Source: Isoetes taiwanensis
Taxonomy: Eukaryota; Streptophyta; Lycopodiopsida; Isoetales; Isoetaceae
DNA length: 64,000 bases
Reading direction: 5' to 3'
NCBI GenBank assembly: GCA_021234155.1
Contig: JAJEKV010000003.1
Location: 27,449,166 to 27,513,165, forward strand
A program made the translations under genes and the position numbers. Of this stretch, positions 1 through 12,000 are shown one piece after another; within the stretch, counting starts at the first letter, position 1; every line of letters starts with the position of its first letter. Below the pieces are notes generated by a model. The model saw nothing but the letters and a program-made list of their open reading frames with translations, was not told the DNA's origin and did no database searches.

Positions 1-1731
1 TTTCCTATGACTTTTTCACCATCCTTATGTTCCAATATTCATTGACCATGGGTCAAAAGGGACCAAAAATTCAAAAGTTTTAGTTTGACCTAAAAACCCT
101 CTAGATGGAAAGCTTGGAAAAAAAGAGCTGACTTGGTCTTTTAAAATTCAAAAAAAACCTTTGGAAAGACCTTCAAAATTGGATTCTTGGGATGCGTGCC
201 AAAAAATAAAAAACCTATTCTAGCCTATCTACCCTATCTATTTCTGCATAGTTCCAGGTCACCTCCCCCTTTTTTTTCCACGTGGCAGCAGGGCGTGGGG
301 GCCAGACACGGGCTGGGTGTCCCCTCTGCGTGGCACGCAAATTTAATAGTGGGTCATTTTTCCTTATATACCTTAGCCTCCGAACCACTTCGCCTGTGGG
401 ATATATCACCCTTAAGAATTTTCGATGAACCCTAAGAAATAGGGGAACATGTTAAATCCGCCAATTGCACCTAAACTTGATTGAATCCCGCCAATTTCAA
501 CCAAATTAGCTCCTAAACCTTTTAAAACCATGGGGATCCTTTGTGGCATTTGATTCGATGGAAATTGCTCAATTTGGGCCTCAAATCACTCAACCGAGCT
601 AGCTTTTGGGAAGAACAGGTTCTTAAACCAAGATCACAGATCAAATCGACCCTCGAGAGATATACCTCCGTGATTTTGGCGCATTGAATTTTTGATATCC
701 TTTTTGCTCGCTTCTCTTTCCAGATTCCAGCTCCATTTCGATTCGAGATTGAAGTCCCCTGTTCGTTGTGACTGTTCAAAGATCGAAGCACCTCGCTTGC
801 AAACTTAAATAATCACTCCATATTACTTCATTGGTATTTTTGAAGCTCTCGAAAGGCTCAAGCAGCCTCTTGAATTTTCTCTCAAGCATTATTATTTTCA
901 AAGCTTTGGTAATACCCCCGTTGACATAGTCATACCTTTCGTATCACATTGCTATAATGCATAGTCTTTGCCTGAAAAATCATTGTCATCATTGTACATC
1001 CTTTTTTTTGTAGTTCTCAGATTACCTTTTTAAAAGCAAAAAAAAAAAAAAAACCAAAAACAAGACCAAAAATATTTACTCAGAAATTATATCTTCTTGG
1101 TGTAGTTGTATCTCATCCTTATAGAAATCCTAGACCCCTATACATTCGGAGAAAACATATAAAAAGATTTCTTTTCATAATCAATTCTGAGTTTGTTCTT
1201 TTCTTGAGGTTTTGTTTACTTACAGAAAAATTAAAACATCCTTTTGCTATTCAAACCTTTTGCACGTGATCTAGAGGCTATTTTGAAGTTGCCTGCACAA
1301 ATCCCAACCCAAAATTCCCCATCAAACTCCATCTGCAAAATTTGGCTCTGTTTTGGCACTCGCCAACTTTTTGACCTGCCTTTGACCTCGATTTTCTTGA
1401 CCTTCCCTTATTCAAATCAAGTCAAGTCTTCTCCACCATTTTCCTCTGCTTGTTGACCACTGATAACACCAATCAGATCTTCAAAATCTCTCAAGGTGTG
1501 TCTGCAAGTTCAGTTTTTGCTCTGACAGTTTTTTCAGTTTCAGGGACTCTAGTGATTTTGAAAAAACTAGCACTTAAAAAATGAATTTTCTGGTTTCATA
1601 TAACAAGGATTGATCACCCTAAGTGATCTGGAGGTTCTAACCACTTTGTTTAAGATTCCTTTGAGGTTAGGCTAAAATTCCAGGTTTTAGGCTAACAGGT
1701 AGATTGCTGTCACTTGGACAGGCGGGACCAC
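1..1731. other. No gene recognised
   Basis: Only short open frames without recognisable motifs occur here. Sequence is AT-rich with short homopolymers (a long A run near 1040). No repeat shared with the rest of the window was noticed. Confidence 0.5.
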
Positions 1732-3255
1732 TGTGACGCTCCCTGAATATATACGGCGCTCCGGACGTATACATACAGGGACTTCCCCCTCCCATGGCAA
1801 TCAGCTCACCATGAGCAGGGCCCTCCGTCTAACTCGGACCATCCGTAGAGAGATGCCCGAGTGAAGGACAAGGAAGTGTCATTCGGCCCATGCCTTCAAT
1901 GGGACTCCTAAGCTGCGGAAGCGTGAATACATGTTAGCACACAGCATAAATCATATATAAATAACCACCACGAAGGGTGGCACATCCATCCAAGTACTAA
2001 CGGCAAAGAATATGCATCTAATCCTAAGGAAAACACCCCAAACCCCAGGTTCTACCCCGGTTCAGACTCCTGTGAGGATGGACTGACGGCTCGGTCTCAA
2101 GAGATCAATAGACAGAGGTATAACCTGGCATTGGCTGGCATAGAAAAGTGGCTAGGGTTGTCCACTCCATCCGCCCCTCTTGTGCACACTTTGCAGATGA
2201 GTCGAATCATGCTATGGCATCACTATAGCCTTCCGGAGACGCAGACTCAAGGTACCACCCTTCGAGCCTACTCCAGGTTACATCCCCCTGGTCCGATGAG
2301 GTAGGTCGGGGAAGTGTCCCCTTCCAGGATCGCAGCAGTTCCATGGGTGGGCTAGATCCGTACCCGACCTACTCCCCTAACTCATCAAAGTACAGGATGC
2401 CCCATATGGGTCACACCTCTGCAACCAGGGAGTGTCAGACCCATACTCGGCCCTCTACGTGACCGACTATCAGGCCTAGCCCACCGTAGGAGTCTCAGGA
2501 GCCTTTTATGTTCGTGCAAGTCCCCACCCCCACTTCCCCACTGCGTCCCTTCTCTGGTGCTGGGCAATTCCATAGCATCCACGGCCCGGTGGTCTCTTGT
2601 GCACAGGCCGCATCTAATGGGAATAATATAGGGCTCTATCTATGAGCATACTACAATACATGGGCTCAGAGGTCTATACCCTCTGTAATCCCCCATCTCC
2701 AGAGTCCTAACTATGCAAAGAACTACTAAACCATCAACCAAAGCACATACAGAGACTAGAGATAAGAATACTCACCATATCAATCAAGGGTTAGCCTAAC
2801 AGATAAACCACAGAGAAAAACAGAGAGAGAACACACCACAGAGAGGCGCTATGCTATGAATCAACAAAGTAACCTACTGACTAACCGTCAAATCGATCTT
2901 GGGCTGCTCCATCTCGACTAACTGAAGGCGCCTGGCGGCTGCTTCTCCTCCTCCATCTCCAATTGCTCCTAATTCGAATTGGGGCACAAAAGCCCCAATT
3001 TGGGTATCCCAAATTGGAAACCCTGCCTTGCCCAATCGATTTGGGCCAGGTGGCATGTCATTAATTAACTAATTTAAGCTAATTAGGTTAATTAAGACAA
3101 AAATACACTTAATTAGGGTTTATTAATTTAGCATAGCTAAATTAATCCCTTTTAGGTCAACCCCCTAGGTTGACATACCCCATGGTGGCGTATGCCTACT
3201 ATGTGACGTGTCAGTATATTTATACATATACCGTATAAATACGTGGAACGTCACA
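1732..3255 (-). mobile_element. Solo LTR related to the 6.1-16.5 kb retrotransposon
   Basis: Read on the minus strand, this 1.5-kb block starts TGTGACGTTCCA and ends GAGCGTCACA. The full element's LTR likewise starts TGTGACGTTCCA and ends GGCCGTCACA. Similarity continues inside: the stretch reading GCGGCCTGTGCA on the minus strand, the GACACTC region and the ACTGACACGTCAC motif all occur in the same order as in the LTR at 6123-7701. No primer-binding site follows the end at 1732 and no internal region is attached, so it is best read as a solo LTR left by LTR-LTR recombination. No clear 5-bp target duplication was found (ACCAC before, TGTCA after), so the ends may be eroded. Confidence 0.75.
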
Positions 3256-3347
3256 TGTCACCTTTACAAACAGTCGCGGCCCTAACAAACCTCGGCTATT
3301 ATCAGACACGTACAGACTCGCCCTAGCGGGCCTCGTCTAATGTGTTT

Positions 3348-3460
3348 AAAATGCGTGGCCTCGACTGCACGTCTGAGGCCAAATATTTAGTTATACGTCC
3401 GAGATTGAGGCCTTACGTGCCAAATATCTGGCCTCAAACATAGCCTCGGCCACGCATTTT
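3348..3460. repeat. Short foldback (MITE-like) element
   Basis: A perfect 13-bp inverted repeat AAAATGCGTGGCC / GGCCACGCATTTT bounds 113 bp. Inside are further GAGGCC/GGCCTC blocks and two copies of CCAAATAT. It lies about 90 bp past the solo LTR. No target duplication was identified, so it may be a MITE or a simple palindrome cluster. Confidence 0.5.
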
Positions 3461-3914
3461 TGGTTTTCAGCCTTAGTTAGACCGATAACCTTACCTTGTA
3501 TAAATTGATGAATCCTTGATAATAGTGACAAAAAATGCTAGTTAGTCCAATTTCCAATTGGGTGGTGAAAGAGCACCGTTACTTTACAATTTTTATGATC
3601 TAGTGGAAAAGAGACCCCTTCTCCTAGCTAGATCCCATCGTAACAAGGCATGCGAGTTCTTACTTCGCAATTTTCCATGCAAATTCTCTCTTCCTAGACT
3701 TCTTGCTTCATAGTAATTCAAAACGTAGAAGAATAAAATTCAACCACCTCACTTCGAATATCAATGAATTTCAGCAATTTAGGCAAACTTTAGAACTTTT
3801 TCTTACGTAAACTTGGAGCGTAAAATTACCATACAACTTCAATGAATTTATGGCAAGTCTCACAAGGCTTCTCCAGTTAGACACCCAAATTCCCATCTAT
3901 CATCATTTCGGTTT
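3461..3914. other. No gene; 3' flank of the aminopeptidase exons
   Basis: No coding motif or repeat was recognised. On the minus strand this is immediately downstream of the aminopeptidase stop codon and could hold its 3' UTR. Confidence 0.4.
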
Positions 3915-4497
3915 TTAAACATCGACCCTGATTGAGCTATCCAACTTGGTGAAGTCTTGGAAAAATGCTTTGAAGTGATTATAAGAGTAGGAAACATCAT
4001 CTGTACCACACATCTCACAAACACTATGCATGGACAAAGTGGGTGCACCAACATCTACAGTGCGGATTCCCAATCCACTTGCCAATATGGGACCAATTGT
4101 AGATCCACATGCCATATGATTGCATACGACAAAATCCTGTCATAAATCAGTCAAACAAACCAGAAGCATGATAAAATCCTGAACTTTGCAATTGGCTTAC
4201 TTGTGTTGGAATGCCATGCCGTCTCTCGATCTCCCGAAATATGTAAGCAGTAATGGCATTTGTGGCATAACGTTGATTGGCATTATGCTTGATAACAAGC
4301 CCTTTGTGCATCTTTGGCTGATGACTATCATCAGGCTTATCCTGGGAGTGCATATGATGATACCTTGTATTATACATAAATAATCCAAATACAATAGCCT
4401 ATATAGGCAAGAATACATACTTGTGTAATTGGGATATAGACAGTGAGCTATATCTGCAGAAACCGAAAAACTATTTTGGATCGCCTTCTCAATTGTC
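3915..4497 (-). pseudogene. DAP: Aspartyl aminopeptidase (M18), three 3' exons
   Basis: M18 enzymes are dinuclear-zinc aminopeptidases that remove N-terminal Asp/Glu. Minus-strand exons: about 4497-4421 (KAIQNSFSVSADIAHCLYPNY), 4341-4201 (HQPKMHKGLVIKHNANQRYA then FREIERRHGIPTQ) and 4136-3915 (ACGSTIGPILASGLGIRTVD, then GAPTLSMHS, ending in TAA). The HKGLVIKHNANQRYATNA, GSTIGPI and GAPxLSMHS blocks are family hallmarks, and the last His is an expected metal ligand. Splice sites around the last two exons are clean (GTAAGC donor, CAG acceptors), and both exons are whole numbers of codons. The junction from the first exon (donor GTATG) to the second is one base out of frame. With the damaged upstream exons at 20.3-20.7 kb, the locus is probably a pseudogene; a real gene with one assembly indel here cannot be excluded. 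Confidence 0.75.
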
Positions 4498-6117
4498 ATA
4501 TGCAAGTATGTAGACAAGAGGAAATATGGTAAACAGAGCCAAGCCACATATGCAGATTGTCATATTTTACACCATTCTCTACCATATGATGGCATGTCCT
4601 ATGTTTTAAAAGTTCTATGGCAGTTCCTCTATTAGATTCCATCTCCATTAAAAAGACAGCATAAGAATCACTTCCATCATAGTGTTCATAGGTAAAAAAC
4701 AAGGTGCTGCGCACGGGGGGTTGCCCTCCATGGCCGGAGAGTGAAGTGACTTAAGTTGTAGTTGTAGACAATAGAGTGTTTGAATCAAAATTGCTATTTT
4801 AAGACATTGACATTTTGTGAACGTGTTGGTACGCATTTGCATTACTAAGTTCTGCTTAGGTGTTGAGGTGTTGTTGGAGTAGGATGTAGTTGGACATATG
4901 GACTTTGGGATTTGAGCGCAAGGTATTGGTGTTTGGTGCTTGGTATGGAACTAGGATGGCAGAAGCATAAAGAGAAGTGTAATAAAGGAGAGAATGGATG
5001 TACATGTTTTGTGAAGTGGTTTAAATCGTAGTTGAAAGTTATGTTTTGACATTTTATTGAAATTGGTACTTTTAGACAATAGAGTACTTGAAACCATGAG
5101 TTTATTAATAGGATGATATACATTGGAGTACTTGATAGTTGATAACATACGAAACAATTTATGAAGAATCAAAATAGAGGAACAAGAGATCAATTTTTTT
5201 TGTCAGATCCTTCTCCGTGAGCTGTAATACAAGTACTCTTTTTGTGGTACGACTTTTGATGTACGTGAGACAAAGTATACTCAATGCCTCATTAATGCCT
5301 AAGTAGGACTACAACTTGTAATATACATTTTCCAATACAATGTTTTTGTTGTTTGGTGGGACTTAAGTTGTTGTGGTAGGTGTTTATTCCAAGAGACAAG
5401 TAACAGTGGGCAAGAGCACAAATTGAATGGCAGGAGCAATGTTTGTTTGTGCCATAATTTGCAGATCCTACAATAATATACTGTAAAAATGTAGAGACAG
5501 TATGCCTAGACAAGGTATTGACGTATGACTGCTATATGCATATCTTCTTAGCATGCAGTTATTGAAGTTGTTTCTCTTGGTAAGTAGATAATGTATTCCT
5601 GAAACAAATGCTTTATAGCTCAATCAAAGTTATCCATACAACATGGCAAATCACTGTTTTATCTTTTTAACCCGTGGTCTGTTGAAGATGGAAGTTGGAA
5701 AGCAAATTCATCTCCATCTTCAAATGCAAGATTGGCTCCTTGTCCAAGGGAAGGAGATACAACATGCACAACATCTAAGACGCAAGAATATTGACTGCTT
5801 GCTTGTTAAGAAAAGGAACACATTCTGCATATATTTTTATACCTTTCAAGAGCACTACAAAACTTTTATACCCTTGAAGAAGCACAGGCACATCAAGTAT
5901 TCTCCTTTTAAAGATCAACTCTGGTTCCGTAGCCTAGTAGACAATTGAATTAGATTTCATTAGGTAATTCAACCAAATAAATTAGTGGGGAATAAGAACC
6001 CTGAATTATTTGATTTGCAAGTCCCTAGTTCTTGAAGGCATTTAGCAAGCTCTGCTTGGCCTCTTGAGATTCCTTAGCAGCAGTTCCACCATGTCCATCT
6101 CTGAAACCGAACGTAGA
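4498..6117. other. No gene recognised; probable intron of the aminopeptidase remnant
   Basis: AT-rich sequence with only short frames lacking motifs. If the exons at 20.3-20.7 kb belong to the same locus, this is the downstream part of a very long intron. At 6020-6120 the minus strand reads RDGHGGTAA, which faintly recalls the DGHGG motif of PP2C phosphatases, but nothing around it supports that. Confidence 0.35.
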
Positions 6118-6122
6118 ACAGA
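6118..6122. repeat. Target-site duplication, left copy (ACAGA)
   Basis: ACAGA lies directly before the 5' LTR and is repeated exactly at 16537-16541 after the 3' LTR. Five bases is the usual LTR-retrotransposon duplication length. Confidence 0.9.
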
Positions 6123-7701
6123 TGTGACGTTCCAGCGTAACATACGGTATGAATACGTATATTATACTGACACGTCACTAGTACATATCGACTCAGACGA
6201 CATGTACACGGCGACCGTAAAGGGTAGTACCCTAGGGTACGACCTTGTGAACCATTATATTGCACATGTTAAGGCCACATGTGAATATAATATCCTTTGC
6301 CATGTGGCAATAGCCCATTGACCAAAAAGGGCCCAGCCCTAAATTCGTGGGCATAAAGGGGCATAAACCCTAAAAGGGAAACCCTTTCGGTTTCCAGCCC
6401 CTATAGGTCGGATTGCAGCAGCTTTGGGCGCCATTTCGCCTGAAGAGTAGCAGAGGAGTCGGAATTCATAGGTTGCAGCTCAATCCAGGACCAGCAGTCT
6501 CGAGATCCAGCAGCATGGACGCCTTCAGAGGAGTAGGAGCCAGCCAAGAAGCGGGTTAGTAGTTGATCTGATAGTTAAATCCGAGTTCTCAGGCCTCATT
6601 CCATAGGATTAGTATTCATTCTTAGCTATAGGCGACCCCTACAGCCTAAGAATGATAGGAACTAACAAAGGAACCTAACCATGTAAGATTAGGTAGATTA
6701 GAATAGATGTATTCTATTATTTCAGTTCTGTTGTGATGTTGTTTTGACATTCTATGCGCCACTCTTGTGTATTGGGAAGGGGGGTAGAGACCCAGAGCCC
6801 AAGTAGTTGGATGATCCTAGTTTTAGCCCATTAATTCCCAATTAATGCGGCCTGTGCATAAGAGCCCGCCTGGCTGTGGGTGGCGGAGCTAGACCGGCTG
6901 ACAAGGGAGGGCTTGTCTAATCACGGTTGATCCCGCTGGCGCGTAACGACGGCCGGGGAACGCTGTGAGCTAGGCCTAATACCCTGGCACTGCGTGAGGG
7001 CAGGGTATGGGCTCGACACTCGTGGGGTGATGCGTCACCTTCCAGTGAGTTGAAGTCGAATACGAGCAGTGGCTCTCTAGCTCGCCTGTGATTGGCATGA
7101 ACCTCCTGGAGGGGAGTGATCTCCTCCTGCCTCATCGGACCGGGAGATGCAACCCAAAGAGTAGTAGCCCCTCGGCTATTCACCCGGCAGCAGCTACGGT
7201 GGGGCTCCAATACTTTTCACCTATCCGCAAAGTATGCAATGGAGGGGCGGATGGAGTGGACTACCCAACGACCATGTTCCTATGCCCGCCCAAATCCATT
7301 TGCCATGAATTACGCTGCGTTGCTATCCGGAGACCCCAAGCCGCCGGGTCTTTTTCCCCATGAGTCCGAGCCACGGGTAGGATTTCCCCATGTTATGTTG
7401 ATGTAACCGATGTGTTGTTGCAGCATCTTTGTGATATGGTGGACCACCCGCCGAGGTGGGTATGTTATTGTTGATTGATGTCATGTGCTCATGTTTTGTT
7501 TACGCTTCCGCAGCTAGGTCGATTCCCGAGGGAGACGGGATGAATGACACGTCCATTCTTCCCCGTCGGGTTCTTGGCCACCATCAAGGGCCCGATGTTA
7601 GGTGGACGGCCTCATGTCGGCGGAGCGCAGATCTTTGGTTTGAGGGATGATCTCCAGTTTGTATACGATCGGGGCATCGTATATGAGCTGGGGCCGTCAC
7701 A
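6123..7701 (+). repeat. 5' LTR
   Basis: Begins TGTGACGTTCC and ends GGGGCCGTCACA. It matches 14990-16536 along its whole length and the solo LTR at 1732-3255. It should contain the element's promoter and polyadenylation signals, but I could not place a TATA box with confidence. Confidence 0.9.
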
Positions 7702-7702
7702 A

Positions 7703-7714
7703 TGGTATCAGAGC
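7703..7714 (+). other. Primer-binding site for initiator tRNA-Met
   Basis: TGGTATCAGAGC follows the 5' LTR after one base. It is the standard complement of the plant initiator tRNA-Met 3' end and fixes the element's plus-strand orientation. Confidence 0.92.
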
Positions 7715-7931
7715 TCTGATCTTGGCAGACCAGGATCGAGCACTGACCGAAACCCTATAGGAACTAACTCATCTAGACATTCAGTCTTGGAGGTAAAAGC
7801 CCAAGCACAAACCTCGAGTAGCGGGAAAATTTTTTTTTTCCTGGGGTAGAGCTAGTAATTATCTAAGATTAGGATAATTAGAGAACATAGGCACTTAAGA
7901 GATCCTACTAAATTTCAGGCACTTTTGGCCA

Positions 7932-9037
7932 ATGACTCAAGAGCGCGCCAGAGCATGTTAGGTTCGGACCTAATGGCCCTCTCGCAAGACTCTTAGAGTA
8001 GTCACCCCATATGAACCCTAGAACTTGGCCTTAGGAACTCCAAATGGTAAAATAAAAGATGAAATCCCAATTAAAAAGCTCGAAATAGCTAGAATTATAT
8101 GTTAAAACATCAAAAAACATTAAGTACAAGTCACTTTTGGAACAATGCCTCCAAGAGTGCGCCAGAGTATAGTTAGGCCCCGACCTAACCCCCTCCTCGC
8201 GCACTCTTAGAGTCATCCCTAAAAGTGACCTCAAAAATTGATCATAACTTACTCAAATGGTAAAGGTAATAATAGAATCTTGTTTATAATGATTAAATTA
8301 GTGGGAAACGCATGTTAAATTGTGTAAATTGGATAAGTTTAGAGCGGAAAGGGACAACACCTCTAAGGGTGCGCCAGGGCATAGTTAGGTCTGGACCTAA
8401 TACCCTCCTCGCGCATGCTTAGAGGGGTTCGAGAGAAAATAGTTGAAGAAGACCTAGCTTCGATTCGAGATATGGAGGATTTCATCAACAAACCAAGAAA
8501 TTAAGCAAGGCAGAGATGGAGGTCGTGCAACACTTGAAGACTCATTGGCGTGCACGCTCCACGCAAAAGACACCGAGAGACATGAGACTGGCGAAGTACA
8601 TCAAGAGGACAGATAAATAGAACACAAGTCGCTTTTTTTTGTAACTAACAGTGTTTATATGTGATGTATGAAAATTTGAATAATAAAGATATATAGTCGT
8701 TTAAAAAATGTGTATTCATTAGGTACAATGATCCGAGCAAATGCGATATTTTGACCAACGACTCCAAGAGTGCACTGTGAGCATAGTTAGGTCCCAACCT
8801 AACCCCCTCCTCAAGACTCTTAGAGTCATCCGACCCAACCGGGGCCTTGATTAGCCCTACTTGCTCCAAACGTAGTAATAAACAAAGAAACTTGCATTTA
8901 GGAAGAAAACTAATAGGAATTTACCCCTCCCAGCGGATTCTTGACATCCATTAGGCAGAGATAGGCCAATGACTCCAAGAGTGCGCCAGAGACCACTTAG
9001 GTCCCAACCTAACACCCCCTCAAGACTCTTAGAGGCG
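7932..9037 (+). repeat. Array of five related hairpins in the retrotransposon leader
   Basis: Five copies of a 68-72 nt unit lie at about 7932-8003, 8145-8214, 8360-8428, 8760-8828 and 8970-9037. Each has an outer stem of the type CCAAGAGTGCGC / GCGCACTCTTAG and an inner palindrome TTAGGTCxxxGACCTAA. Spacing is about 213, 215, 400 and 210 bases, so one unit may be missing. The sequence between hairpins is not obviously repeated. They lie just after the primer-binding site, where packaging or dimerisation signals of retroelement RNA are expected. Confidence 0.85.
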
Positions 9038-9049
9038 CCCGATTTTTCA

Positions 9050-12000
9050 AACCCCATAACTTGAGCTACAGAGCTCCAAATCGCTTGAAATTTGTTGCAA
9101 TAGGACCGTTAGACAGCCTAGAATCCATTTATGACCTCAAATTAGGCTAGAAATGTCAAACCCCAGCTCAAAATGACCAAAATTGCTCAAACCCTTGAAT
9201 TGTTTTTCCAAACTGTGGTTTGTTTGTAAATAGAAGCATACCCCATTAGTACCTCACAAGTATTGCTCTCGGCCCAAAGCTGATGCCTTACTCCAAGGTA
9301 TAAGTGCCCAAGAACACCCCTTTGTTATAGTCATCTAGACCTCAGCATAGCAACCCAAGTCCAACTGTTGGTACATCACCTCTGCTCATGCCAAAGGCAT
9401 AAACCTTGACCTAATTTTGTGTCCTTCTAATAGAGTTTGACCTATACAGCCGCCACATTAACACTCCCTATTGCCAGGATACCTAGAAAGGAGCTAGAGT
9501 CTAGAGCTGCCCAAGTCACTCCGTGTGTAGAGACTGGACTCCCCCAAACCAACTTTGATAGGACCTTAGAGTATGCCTCAAACATCATGGAGGTTTGAAA
9601 AACAACCCTCACGTCATACCATACCACACGTCCTAATGTCCATAGACTTGGAGATTATAGACATGTCTCCACTAATGCTGCTCGAGCCATCTTGCCTGCT
9701 TATAGAGCCCAAAATGTTGTAGGAGCGCCCTTCAAATAGACCCTTAGACTCTAGGATATACGAGCGTCACTTCCGAAGGACGGGGCCAGAGCCACAGAAG
9801 AGCTAGAGGTGCAACTCCTTGAAGACATCAAGGTCCCAGCCGATGTACAGACAAGATAAGGAGAGGAGACCGAAAAGGCAGACCCAAGAGAGGGAAGCAC
9901 AACGACAAACACCTCAACCGACAAAAAAGAGTAGAACGGGGACACCACCGCCTATCATCAATCTTCATCAAATGAGAAGAATATTCAGTAACCAACCCCA
10001 TCAAGAATCTTCTAGATGTCAACCTCCCGGCTACCACGTCCACGAGCTCAGATCAGAAAGACGATCTCGACGCCCTCACCAGCTCGACGCAATAGAAGAA
10101 CGCAAGGCAGCAAAATACACTTAGACAGCAATGTCACGTTAGCATCACGAGCTAGGGCCAGAGGGCATAATCTTCCGTCGAGGAGAGAAGGCATGGCGAC
10201 ACAGGAGCGTATAGAAAGCAAAGGAAGGACGACTTTACTACGTCAGCCAAGGAGTGCGAGACTCGAATGGATAGGATCCAAGGGACGGAGGAGACGACCT
10301 AGCCAGCAGGTACAAATCACGCAAAGGCAACCAGAAGAAGCTAGAATAGGTGCAATGGAGATGACCACACTTCCAAGCACAGGAGAGGCACCTCGGAATG
10401 AAGCAAAGCCCAATCAACAGGGGCGCAGTCAGGAATTCAACCTACGGAGGAATGACAACGCCGCGCCTCACATCGACCCGCATCTCGAGCTTCAAGACAT
10501 TCAAGAACGTCCGACCAGAACGGCGGTGATCAACCCATCAAGGGCACCGACATCGGCAACCTTGCAACGACACCGCGATACGGGGATGTTGAGCGGTCAC
10601 CGCGATTCTTTACGGACATACACATTAAGGAGGAGCATCTTTTCAAGGGATCACATCGACGAACACTCTTCGCAACTTGGGGTGACGAGCTTCCGGATCG
10701 ACATGAAGCTCAAAAATAGTAGCAAAGATCTCAAGGAATCTCGAGTCAACCGTAGCTAAGAAGATGTAGCAAAACCGAAGGATCAAACGCGATAGGAGAG
10801 GGGAAACCCTAAAGGAGTGTAAACATTTAAGTAGATCTTTGTAGTTGTTTTGAAAAAGTGGATGAATTAAAATCCTAATGTAAATGCATATATGTCTATT
10901 GTATATCTCGGTGCTCACAGATATAGTGGAGAAACATGAGTTTAAAGTCATGTTTTACAGATTTAGCGCGTAGATCAGGAAGCTCCTTCACTTCGACTAC
11001 CAAATGAGGAAGCAAAGAAGCACAACTATAGCCCAAGATCAAAATGGAAGAGCAAGTCACGAGGGAGAAACGACCCAGAGGCCAAGACACAGGAAGTGCC
11101 CTCAAGTAGAAGACCTCTCGCCCACCCAATGTCGGAACAAGAGACAACACCGGTCATGTCAAGATCATCGTGCACTGTGACATCGTCGTGACGCTTAACA
11201 CTACCTCTTGTGTGGCGGCAACACTTGATGAACTTACGACACGAGTGGCCTCAACAATCGAAGGAGGAACGACCCGACATCAACGAGCCAGCTAAGAAGG
11301 CAACATCTCGACGACCATAATTGGAAGCTCGATGGAGAACCAACTAGGTGAGGCAAGGCGAGGCGAGCCGATAACTTGCACGCGGACTTGCATGCAACTT
11401 GGTGAACCCAAGGATCGACGATTCAAAGAACAACTGCAGAAGAGAACAACTCCAGAGGAGTATAGCCAAAGGAAGCGCGCACAGCCTCAAGAGACGCCTC
11501 CAAATAGCTTCAAGTATCATGAAGGGAGGAACAATTACAGCCCGAGAACAGAATCAGGAGGCAGACCGAAATGTCGAAGCATCAACGACCAGCACACCTT
11601 TAGTTAAAATGTGATGCAAAGCGTGTTGTGCCATAGCCGACAAACATCGGAGGGCCCAAGTATATCAACAAGTTACCCCGGAGTACGAGCTGACGTACAA
11701 TAGGAGGATATAGATCGTCAACACCATGGCACCGGGAGGAACACCGATGACATTACCAAGGAGTAGGTGTGCAACTCGAAGGGAGGCACAAGGGGGACTT
11801 AATAGCTCTATTAGTAATTGTAATTATGTAAGCTATATGCTTTGCATATATAGTTCCCTTGTTATTTCTTCCCTCCCATAGCGTAACAAATCAAACGAAG
11901 AGATGTCAGCCAATTTGCAGGGGTGAAGCAATCAACATCTTCAACACTCTTCGGGCAACGCAATAACGACAAGAGGACTCGATGTATGAGACGTCGATGG

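Noticed and set aside
1732-3255. Full second retrotransposon
   Set aside because: Only one LTR with no primer-binding site or interior beside it; hence a solo LTR.
3860-4145. Separate small genes on both strands
   Set aside because: Shadows of the M18 aminopeptidase last exon.
6020-6122. PP2C phosphatase (DGHGG) exon beside the LTR
   Set aside because: Only a seven-residue resemblance (RDGHGGTAA) followed by a stop. No other PP2C motif lies nearby on either side of the retrotransposon.
10016-10759. 247-aa frame inside the retrotransposon as a gag gene
   Set aside because: Arg/Pro/Gln-rich throughout, no capsid or CCHC motif, and overlapping frames of similar composition. Likely compositional.
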